From: Mucidula mucida
Taxonomy: Eukaryota > Basidiomycota > Agaricomycetes > Agaricales > Physalacriaceae
Direction: 5' to 3'
Length of the DNA stretch: 19,564 bases
NCBI GenBank assembly: GCA_015501055.1
Contig: JADNYV010000628.1
Coordinates: 1-19,564 of the forward strand
How positions within the stretch are numbered: the first letter of the stretch is position 1; each line of letters starts with the position of its first letter. Below are positions 11,183-19,300 of this stretch, piece after piece. Both the position numbers and the translations under genes were made by a program. The notes beneath the pieces were generated by a model that ran no database searches, was not told the DNA's origin, and saw only the letters and a program-made list of their open reading frames with translations.

Positions 11183-11330
11183 TTACTGGGACCAATACAC
11201 ATGTATGCGGACGTGCGCTGGAATTAAGAATCCGTCGATCTGTAAACAGGAAAGGGGATGGGGAAATGTGCGATGATCAAACAGCGAAGTGCTGATTGAT
11301 GATCAGGGATGTGTGGTAGATGGTAGAAAG
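10919..11330 (-). other. gypsy A leader with gag missing
   Basis: About 410 bp separate the primer site from the first protease-like residues. A complete relative would have roughly 1 kb of gag here. I find no zinc knuckle and no ATG-started gag frame, only a short frame with a possible protease-leader flavour (SLFIQTSIPSPVSS) that joins abruptly to EKNGLPIKEL at about 11014-11020. The family normally has the DSGAT active site between these two segments, so this looks like an internal deletion junction. Confidence 0.55.
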
Positions 11331-11344
11331 TAGTTCTGATCTTC
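11331..11344 (-). other. gypsy A primer-binding site (self-priming type)
   Basis: Minus strand GAAGATCAGAACTA abuts the 5' LTR. Its complement, TAGTTCTGATCTTC, matches the presumed start of the element's own RNA in the LTR: TAGTTCCGATCTC in A (two transition differences) and TAGTTCTGATCTT in B (13 of 13). It does not look like a tRNA 3'-end complement beginning TGG. This matches the Tf1 mechanism, where the 5' end of the mRNA primes its own reverse transcription. Confidence 0.6.
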
Positions 11345-11874
11345 TATTAGTGACTGACTATAGCCACATGACTAAACCAGGTACCACAGCAAGAACTAAA
11401 GGGAAAAGTGTTTGTGTTCGTAAGACTAGGCTAGGCCAGGTGTATAAACGAGATCGGAACTAAAGTACAATGATACTACACTACTGCTTATATACTAGTA
11501 GGTCTGTGTTTGGGACTCCTTGTCCATACGCGTTTCCACTAGGGATGCTCCACACCCTTGACCCAGTGTTGTATGCTACTAGTCCGTGAAACCATTAAAT
11601 ACGAGTGGTAACTGCATGTAAGTAATAATACTGAAACAACCATGTGTGCTACAAGTGTCGGCGGTGTGTATACAATAGGGAGTCCATGAGGTATCGGCAT
11701 GTATGATGTCATCCATGTGTTGGACGTGTGTCCGACATGAGTACGGCTTCGGTAATGAAAAGGGGTATGATCGGTGACGAAACAGATGATGAAACGGTCC
11801 GTTGGTTGATAAGACAAGGCCCCCGATAAGATATGATAAGATGTGAAAATGTGAAAATATGGCGATTCATAACA
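11345..11874 (-). repeat. gypsy A 5' LTR
   Basis: 530 bp; its plus-strand start reads TATTAGTG, one base off the expected TG end. It carries a minus-strand TATA box at 11487-11494 and a presumed RNA start at 11462, giving U3 11463-11874 and R/U5 11345-11462. Confidence 0.9.
11487..11494 (-). promoter_or_regulatory. TATA box of gypsy A 5' LTR
   Basis: TATATAAG on the minus strand, 32 bp upstream of TAGTTCCGATC, the stretch complementary to the primer-binding site. The same box and spacing are kept in the LTRs at 7142-7149 and 15935-15942. Confidence 0.6.
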
Positions 11875-11879
11875 GTTGG

Positions 11880-12149
11880 TAACATTCTGGTAAATGATGC
11901 CGGCAACCCATGCATTGTGAAGTTCCCACTTGTGCGCAAAAGGGGTTGTGCTGTTGGCAGTGGTTGTCCTGGACATCAAGATTGATTGGGCGGTCGAAGC
12001 GGAGGAGCGGGAATGGTGCCATCGAGGTATCCAAGGAGCCCGGCAGAGCAAACATTAGAGATAACAGTGCTCTTGAAGACCAACCAGATTCTGATGTCAT
12101 TGAGAGCTTTGTTGGCTGGGAAGATAGGGGTACACTAAGCGGTGGCCAT
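11880..12149 (-). pseudogene. copia gag, N-terminal part
   Basis: N-terminal end of the copia gag on the far side of the gypsy insertion. ATG 12149 opens MATA and meets TAG at 12135-12137 as codon 5. The same frame then reads ALNDIRIWLVFKSTVISN and GLLGYLDGTIPAPP, typical of the start of copia Gag. A frame change near 11970-12000 leads to ELHNAWVAGIIYQNVTN, which joins NPDGHSLN across the insertion. The early stop and frameshift mean the gene was broken independently of the gypsy insertion, though the order of events is not shown. Confidence 0.75.
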
Positions 12150-12225
12150 AACAAGGAAAATGAGTTGTGTTTGATGTGATGGGAGAATAAACGTCGAGGT
12201 TTCTGGTGTGTATCTTAGAGACAAA

Positions 12226-12239
12226 CCAGTCTCATAATC
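12226..12239 (-). other. copia primer-binding site, initiator-Met half-tRNA type
   Basis: The minus strand reads GATTATGAGACTGG directly inside the LTR-like sequence that ends at 12240. The plus strand CCAGTCTCATAATC resembles the anticodon arm of initiator tRNA-Met (GGGCTCATAACC), with the CTCATAA core exact. Priming by half of that tRNA is known for Drosophila copia and yeast Ty5. The tRNA comparison is from memory. Confidence 0.5.
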
Positions 12240-12320
12240 TGTAAGAATAGAGTGGACATGTAAGTACACAAATAGATCCTCAGACGTTGTGGTAGACAAC
12301 AAACAACTTGATTAAGTATC
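12240..12320 (-). repeat. Partial tandem copy of the copia LTR end
   Basis: Starts TGTAAGAATAGAGTGG like the LTR, follows it to AATAGATC, lacks about 50 bp, resumes at CTCAGACGTTGTGG and ends after CAACAAACAACT. About 10 unrelated bases then lead into the complete LTR at 12321. It lies between the primer site and the full LTR. Confidence 0.75.
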
Positions 12321-12521
12321 TGTAAGAACAGAGTGGACATATAAGTACAAGAATAGATCTACAGGTACAATGAGCATGTCAATAAGTAAGAGAAGTAAAA
12401 CTACTCATCCTCAGACGTTGTGGTAGACAATGAACAACTGAGGGTAATTGGTAACTACAAACACTTAAATACCATAATGTCCGGCAAATCCCGGTGTGCG
12501 CCACCTACTCATTCCTTAACA
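12321..12521 (-). repeat. copia 5' LTR
   Basis: 201 bp, aligning end to end with 2630-2831. Its outer end CCTTAACA is followed by the target duplication TTAAC (12522-12526). Confidence 0.9.
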
Positions 12522-12526
12522 TTAAC

Positions 12527-14427
12527 GTAAATGTGTAGTATATTGGTTAGTTGGTCAATTTCTCCAACTTTGGGTGCTCACCATGTTTTTATGGAACTTT
12601 GTGTAAGGTCTTAAATGCTGTTTTCAACATCTCTGGTAGCTCTGACAGACCTCTAGTTCAAAATATATATTTTTGCACTTGACTTAAGATAACACTTCTA
12701 GGCTAAGTATTCATGTATTCTCTTCCTTGATTTTACGTAGAGTAGATTTGAGTAAATCAGATTTATTTGAGCAAAAGTACAAAAGTAATGTTCTAAAATA
12801 CGCTGAAACTACTCTAATTTACGAGTCTATGGGGTGTTGACGCCACCACATCAATGAACCGGCGCCCCCAAAACATTATCAGAAAATGGCATGTAATGAA
12901 AGTCAATAAACAGAGGAAAGCATATCAGCGATGAATTTAATGTTGTTACAGGCTACAAATTCATTTAATTTTGGCCAAGCAACCAACAAAATATGAAGAC
13001 GAACCTTGTGATTCTGAGTGCTGCGCCCAAAGATCAAGCCAGCAATGGCACAAATGAGATTAGTCCTCATTCTTTCGCTCCATCACATCTACTTTAGCAC
13101 CGTTGAGATGGAGTTTCAAGTGTGGTGTGCAGGTTGTTTGTTTTGAGGCAGTGAGGAGCAAGCAGCGCAAGCGCAGTGGCAGCAGTGCCGCTGCTCACTG
13201 CCACAGCAATATTCCTGTATTACGCACTAGTAACAAGGATGTTAGGGATGGGAAGGTAACTTACCCAATTGAAGGTTGCCGTCTGTATGTCCAAATTTGA
13301 CAATACTTCCGAGATAGATCCAGATTGCTATTAACGGCACAGTCTCTCTGTAAATAACCCAAGTGGTGGCAGCAGATCCTTTTAGGTGCAAAGCGGGCAC
13401 CCAGTGAAGTAAGTGAATGTTCTTGAGCCCGCAAAGTGATCACTATATTTCCTATGGTGTTCTTAGGTTCGGAATGAACGAGTCCAAAGTTAACATGAAG
13501 AAGGAGCGTACAACTGAAGGGTCAGGAGATGATATAACAAGAAGCCTGCCGTTACAGAGAGCATCTCCCAACAGGTATGGACCATCTGGTTGAACTTGTC
13601 TGTCCACTTTGGAATTAAGCAAGACAAAGAGACCTGAAAACTCACAGCAGATGTTGGACCAGCCCAAATCCCAAACCTCTATTTGCTCTAACCACCCATA
13701 CCTTGAACTTGATTTTCTAAAAGACGTGCTATTCAGTTTTGGCATACTTTCTTTGCAGAATACACATGGTTTCAAGAGATGGATAGTACCGCTCACTCCA
13801 ACTTAGAGCACTATTACCTACCATAATGCATTCTGGCAATTGAGAAGCAGTTTTGAGAATTGACATACCTTGGTTAGGACGAGACTTTAATCTGTAGCAA
13901 AGTGAATGGAGATGTTCTAGTATGAGGGCTTGACAGAGGCTTAAAACTCAGGTGTGTAATACCTAGTACTTACCGCTTAGCAGGCATTCAGCTTTCAGCA
14001 CACAGAAGAACATTATTTCTCACTTAGAGAAAACATATGCAGCTGAGCAAGTCTTTCAGAAAAGTAGCAGTATAAACGCGCCTCAGTTCTGGCTTGCTTT
14101 GTAATCATTGCAAATGAATACAGGGCACTTCGCTGACATGTGTTTTGGGTACATAGATTATAAAGGTAAGTATAGCATTCAATGACTCCGTTTTGGCACT
14201 CAGTGCCTTACTTGAACTCTCAAGGATTCATATAAGAGCAAATAATGTTGTCATATCTCTACAAGCTCCAAACATTTGACATATCAGCTAGGTCTTTCTT
14301 TGCCGCACTCTCACCAACTATACACTCTGTAAATGTCTTCCTCATTCTTCTCGCCTCTTTCTTGACCACACAAGGAGTGCCCATTAAGACCGCATATGTA
14401 CAGCCTGACATTTGTGGGCTTTGGTCT
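12527..14427. other. Region without a supported gene
   Basis: About 1.9 kb of AT-rich sequence. The minus strand shows several intron-like signals: GTAAGTTACC to TAATACAG (about 50 bp, 13219-13268, with an internal CTAAC branch-like motif), GTATGG to TTTTCAG (about 13635-13702), and GTAAGT to GCTACAG (about 13895-13974). A 114-codon minus-strand frame at 13452-13796 overlaps one of them and resembles nothing I know. A spliced non-coding transcript or a decayed gene is possible, but I could not build a coherent protein. Confidence 0.35.
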
Positions 14428-14890
14428 GTTGGTGTACTATCACTGACCTCCTACACTGCAAATAGAGAATTAAGGCAACCACAAGTGTACATGAGCCAAC
14501 ACAATTCAGCAGTCATGCGCTCCTGAAGGCAACACTTATTTCTGAATGTATTCATGCTGCCGGAGTATCAATACTAATCCAGTATCGCAAATAGGGACAA
14601 GACCTCGAGGAAATTGAAGAGACAACAAGTGTACACAAGCCAACACAATCCGGCAGTCATGCTATCCTGAAGGCAACACTTATTCCTGTATGTATTGGTG
14701 CAGTGGGAGTATCAGTGTCAATCTATTCTCGCAAATAAGAACATGACCTTGAGAAAATTGAAGAGATGACGAGTGTCTGTTTGCCTACGCCATCCGGCAG
14801 TCATGCACTTCTAAGGGCAATAAATATTCTTGTATGTACTAGGCTTGGGTTTTGCCCTAAGTGTCAGTGCTGATAACCGATATAGGGTAG
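14428..14890. repeat. 144-bp degenerate tandem repeat, about three copies
   Basis: Full units at 14481-14624 and 14625-14768 have exactly the same length and are about 80 percent alike by eye. A third unit begins at 14769 and fades after about 120 bp; a weaker partial one precedes 14481. Shared landmarks are AAGTGTAC, CGGCAGTCATGC, GGCAACACTTATT, TGTATGTA and TCGCAAATA. The period is a multiple of three (48 codons), but every frame I read has stops, so coding use is not supported. Confidence 0.75.
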
Positions 14891-15305
14891 GAGGAGAGAT
14901 GAAGATAGTGTTAGCAACACAGGTTCGCAAGACACACAGTAGCGGTGGTGCCACCGTGGTGGAAACTGTGTTTGTGTCAATGTGGCGAGGGAGTTGTGTT
15001 CAAGCAAAGGTTGTGCCAGTGTTAGATTAGCTGAATCCTCAATGTAGACGGCAATTTAGCATGTGTAGTTTTTGGGACAAGTTCAAAGTAGTTTGTTCAA
15101 TATATTGTGTTCTTCCTTTTCACTTTCTTACAGTGAGCAAAACACGCGTGATTTATTTTCAAGTCCTAATTTTCTAGGCCCGCCACAGTTAACTATGAGG
15201 ATGTTATGTCTAAAACCTTGTAAATATACTCTAGCATATCCAGACATCTGTGGCGTAATTACACGTTATCATAAACCAATATTACATTAACATGTGCTCG
15301 ATCAA
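14891..15305. other. Region without a supported gene
   Basis: Sequence between the tandem repeat and the small Asp/Pro-repeat ORF. The plus-strand frames here have no recognisable similarity. I see no promoter, RNA gene or repeat. Confidence 0.4.
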
Positions 15306-15669
15306 CTATTCAATTGTGATATGAATAGTCTTCTTGTCGCCACAAATACCAGGTTTGAGCGGGATTGTGATTATCTTCTGCCCCAAGTCGCCTTCGGATG
15401 AATCATTGGTTGGTGGATTCTTGCTGTTGGCTGGTGGGTCTTCATCATCAGCTGGAGGGTTTTTGCTATCTGGTGGGGGGTCTTTGCTGTCCGGTGGAGG
15501 GTCATCGCTGTCCGGTGGAGGGTCATCATTGTCATGACCCGCCACCGGCTGGGGCATCACCGCCCGACTTTGACCCTCCACCACCCAATTTTCCGCCTCC
15601 GCCTTTGCCACCTCCGCTCCCGCCTTTGCCCTTCCATGCTGCTAGCGCGCTGGGGAGTTTGCGCCCCAT
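15306..15669 (-). pseudogene. Small Gly/Lys-rich then Asp/Pro-repeat ORF, frame broken
   Basis: ATG 15669 opens a 45-codon frame (MGRKLPSALAAWKGKGG, then Gly/Lys/Ser-rich) that stops at TGA 15532-15534. Just there a second frame becomes readable: six 7-residue repeats of the type DDPPPDS, KDPPPDS, KNPPADD at 15402-15527, then a non-repetitive end containing KIITIPLKPGICG and HITIE, stopping at TAG 15306-15308. The shift between the frames falls at a GGCGGGTCATGAC junction near 15535. The well-ordered C-terminal tail suggests both halves once formed one protein of about 120 residues. A single indel or an unrecognised small intron would connect them. I do not recognise the family. The ATG lies 122 bp from the LTR of element B. 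Confidence 0.42.
15402..15527 (-). repeat. 21-bp minisatellite, six units
   Basis: Six consecutive 21-bp units encode Asp/Pro-rich heptapeptides. The first two are almost identical and later ones drift, mostly while keeping the PP pair and acidic residues. Phase stays in codons throughout. Confidence 0.75.
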
Positions 15670-15791
15670 CAACGCGCCGCCATAACTTCTTTGGGCAACC
15701 TAGCAACAATTGAGATTGGTGTGGTGAGAGTGTGCAGTAAGCTTACAGTGCAACTTTGAGTGTCTGTTGTCGGGATTGCAAATGAGGAGAG

Positions 15792-16321
15792 TGTTAGCGA
15801 CTAACTGTAGCAACGTAACTAAACCAGGTACCACAGAGAGACTCAAGGAAAGAAAGTGTTCGTGTTTGTAGAACTATGCTAGGCCAGGTGTATAAACAAG
15901 ATCAGAACTAAGGTACAATGATACTACACTACTGCTTATATACTAGTAAGTCTGTGTTTGGGACTCCTTCTCCATATGTGTTTCCGCTAGGGATGCTCCA
16001 TGCCCTTGACCCAGTGTTGTATGCTACTAGTTCGTGAAACCATTAAATACGAGTGGTAACTGCATGTAAGTAATAATACTGAAACAACCATGTGTGCTAC
16101 GAGTGTCAGTGGTGTGTATACAATAGGAAGTCCATGAGGTATTGGCATGTATGATGTCATCCATGTGTTTGGCGTGCGTCCGACATGAGTACGGCTTTGG
16201 TAATAAAAAGGAGTATGATCGGTGACAAAACAGATGATGAACCAGTCTGTTGGTTGATAAGACAAGCCCCGATAAGATATGATGAAGATGTGAAAATGTG
16301 AAAATATGGCAATGCATAACA
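15792..16321 (-). repeat. gypsy B 3' LTR
   Basis: 530 bp with TG/CA ends, same length as the LTRs of A. It keeps the TATATAAG box (15935-15942) 32 bp before the presumed RNA start at 15910. Here the start sequence is TAGTTCTGATCTT, exactly complementary over 13 nt to the primer-binding site of A. Confidence 0.9.
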
Positions 16322-16332
16322 TCACCCCCTCC
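16322..16332 (-). other. gypsy B polypurine tract
   Basis: Minus strand GGAGGGGGTGA directly before the LTR, identical to element A; the pol stop TAA is at 16333-16335. Confidence 0.78.
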
Positions 16333-19300
16333 TTAAGGTGCAAGTTCCATTCTGCGCTAGAGTCGCTCCATGAGGGCCGCAGAGGGCAGCGTGACGTCTA
16401 AGGGTTTGGTATTGGGCGGTGACATAGGGCGGAATAAATGGGATGGAAACTGCGACATGGGAACTTCAATGCGAGCAAGCGCGGGTGGCTTCGGTTTGTT
16501 CAGATATTATTGATGGAAATTACTGATAGCTTTGTCAGCATTTTTGAGATTGCATGCTGGTTCCCATGTCTGCTTGTGTGTGCCATAACCCTTCCAGTGA
16601 ACCTTGTATTGGAAACCCCCGCGGTACTTCCGGGAATTAACCACTTTCTCAACTTCCCATTCCGGTTCGGCTCCTTCCAGCACAGGTGGTGGACGCGTGT
16701 CTCGGGGTTGCGTTGGAAATTGCGGCTCATGGTAAGGCGTCAACAGGGCCTCATTGAACACGGGATGAATGCTTTTCCACGTGTGAGGAATCTGGAGCTT
16801 GTAAGAGCTCGTCCCGACTTTCTTGATCACTTTAAACGGCCCAAAGCGTTTGTCATTGAGCTTCTTCATTGGTCGGTCCATACTGAGATTTGTCCCTTCC
16901 AGCCATACTTTGTCGCCTTCCTTGTACTCCACTGCCTCTGTCCGTTTCCTGTCATAAAACCGTTTCATGTCCTCTTTGGCCATCTTCAATGCCAACCCCA
17001 CTTCGTCCCATGTTTTCCTCATGCCGTCGGCAAACTCCTGCGCAGTCTCATTTCTCGATGCCGTTTTCGGAGCGGTGCCTTTGTAGGGGTGTCTGCCCAT
17101 GTTTGCGAAAAACAGAGTGACTTTGGTTGCCGAGTGTACCCAATCATTGTAAACAAATTCGGCAGAGGGTAGCCATTCGTGCCAGTCGTTCTGATGGTAG
17201 TTGACAAATAACCGTAAGAAATGTTCTATCTCTTGGTTCAACCGTTCTGTTTGCCCATTTGCCTGTGGATGGTATGCCGTCGTGAAGTTCCCTTCAATGC
17301 CCAACAGCCGGTACAACTCCTTCATAAACGCGAGTGGTATTGCAAACCTTAATTGTGTATCATCTATTGCGGCAATCCATGTATGGGGAAGATTGATCGC
17401 GGTAAATACGAGCCATGCCTTCTGAGGTCAGGGTGGTGTGTGTTGGTATAATCCGTAACCGCTTTGTGAAATGGTCCACAAACATGCTGATCACGTTGTA
17501 TCCTCCCGATTCCGGCAGTTCTCCGATCATGTCCGTCCCTACTACCTCCCATGGCTTGCTTGGCACATTAATAGGGTAGAGGGGTGCGGCCGGCTTCGTG
17601 CGATGTGACTTTGTGGCCTGGCATTTTTGACACCCTTCCACGTATTCGCGGACGTCTCGGCTGATTCCGGGCCACCAATAGGTGCGTGTGATCAATTCGA
17701 GGGTCTTGTATCGTCCCGGATGCCCTGCAAGCTGTGCATCATGGTGCATTCCAATAACTCTTCCCCGCAATTCCTTGTCCTTCGGTATGTAAATATGATC
17801 TTTCCATATAATAAGTCCATTTTCCTTCTCTTCCCATCCTTTTTCTTTGTTTTCTAATGCTTTTTGTACGTATCTGTCTTTGTTTCCTTTTCTTTGTTGG
17901 ATTTTGTTAAGTAATTTGTCCTCCGGTGTATCTACTGTATGTAAAGAAAATTGAATTTGTGAAATAAAAAACTCTGGCTGGAGCAAAACAATGTTTTTGT
18001 TATCTTTTTCCCCCTTCTCAAGGCCTGTCATCCTTGACAAGGCATCAGCTTTTCCCATTGTCCTGCCTGGCTTATGAATCATTTGTATGTCATATTCTGC
18101 CAACTCTGTAACCCATTGCGCCTGTCTCCGGTTCAACTTCTGCAGCTTCCTGAAGTACTGCAGGTTTTAATGATTGGTGAAAACCTCCACTGTCTCCTTA
18201 GCACCTAGGAGATATTGCCGCCAGTCGTTGATTGAGTCCATAATAGCCATCATCTCTTTGTCGTAGATCTCATAATTGCGCTCCAATTCGTTCAGCGCGC
18301 GAGACCGGAAGGCTACTGGTCTCCATTTTCCGTCAACAAACTGGGAAAGAACCGCCCCGTTCGCATAGTTCGAGGAGTCTGCCTCGACTCAAAACTTGCC
18401 ATCGTCGCGTGGTACGATCAGAACGGGTTCTTCCGTCATCCTCCACTTCAACTCCTCAAACGCCTCATGCTGCTCCATGCCCCAAATCCACTCGCCCTTC
18501 CCGGTTAGCGATGTCAATGGCTTTGCTACTCCCGCAAATCCCCGGATGAAACATCGGTAAAAGTTGCAGAAGCCCAGAAATGACTGTACTTCCTTCTTCT
18601 TCGTCGGCTCCTTCCATTCCTTCACTACGGCCACTTTTGCCGGATCCATCTTCACTTCTCCTCCTCCAACAATAACTCCCAAGTAGTCTACAGTATGTGC
18701 CTCAAAACTACATTTCTCGGGTTTTAAATACAACTTATTTACTCGTAATATTTCTAATACTTGTCGTACGATATGCCTATGTTCTTCCAACGTGTTCGTA
18801 AAGATAAGTATGTCATCCAAGTAAACTATAACATGTCCTTCATTGATCAGCTCCTTCAGAATGTGATTCATGAACAATTGGAATGTCGCCGGCGAGTTTG
18901 TAAGTCCGAAGAACATGACTGAGGGCTCGAACAGGCCTTGGTTTGTTCTAAACGCCGCTTTCCACTCATCACCTTCTTTGATCCGGATGTTATTGTAACC
19001 CCATCGGACATCCATCTTTGTGAAAACCTTTGCTCCCTTCAACTTGTCGATAAGCTCCTGAATCAACGGCAAGGGATATTGGTTCTTGATTGTCATGTCG
19101 TTCAACTTCCATAATTCTGTACTGGCCAAAGGCTTCCATCCTTCTTTTGACAAAGAAGAAGGGTGATGCCATAGGTGAAGTTGATGGCCGTATGCGTCTC
19201 GTGCGTATGTTTTCCTCCAAGAACTCGTCTAATGCCTTCTGCTCGGATGGACTAAGGGGATAGACCTTGCAGTCAACCGGTTTGGAATCAGGCGTGAGTT

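Larger units (their letters stand above)
7000..11874 (-). mobile_element. Ty3/gypsy chromovirus, element A (nested in copia gag)
   Basis: A 4,875-bp element with two 530-bp LTRs (7000-7529 and 11345-11874), a purine tract, a putative self-primer binding site and a pol gene on the minus strand. Domain order RT, RNase H, integrase with a C-terminal chromodomain places it in the chromoviruses; the protein resembles the Tf2-like polyproteins common in mushrooms. By eye the LTRs differ at about 9 of 530 positions. The internal region of 3.8 kb is short: no gag or zinc knuckle is recognisable and the protease active site is absent. Pol has three in-frame stops and no frameshift that I could see. 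The element is non-autonomous or dead. Confidence 0.93.
2625..12526 (-). mobile_element. Ty1/copia LTR retrotransposon, interrupted by gypsy element A
   Basis: A near-complete but dead copia element on the minus strand. It has two LTRs of about 200 bp (2630-2831 and 12321-12521), both ending TG...CA, and is flanked by the 5-bp target duplication TTAAC at 2625-2629 and 12522-12526. Domain order along the minus strand is gag with a CCHC knuckle, protease (DSGAS), GAG-pre-integrase zinc site, integrase, reverse transcriptase, RNase H. Integrase before RT defines Ty1/copia. Without the 4,875-bp gypsy insertion and its extra 5-bp target copy, the element is about 5.0 kb, normal for the group. Coding frames carry at least 13 stops and about four frameshifts. 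The two LTRs differ at roughly 10 of 202 positions plus one indel by eye, so the insertion is fairly old. Confidence 0.93.

Noticed and set aside
11539..12051. Minus-strand ORF of 170 codons crossing from copia gag into the gypsy LTR
   Set aside because: It is a chance fusion: the first part is gag, the rest is LTR translated in one frame. The LTR part recurs at 7194-7472 and 15987-16343.
12216..12232. Inverted repeat GAGAC...GTCTC next to the copia primer site
   Set aside because: Arms of 5 bp separated by 6-7 bases are too short to stand out from chance; part overlaps the primer site.
14830..15030. Plus-strand 66-codon ORF
   Set aside because: It starts within the decaying third tandem repeat unit and has no similarity I can recognise.
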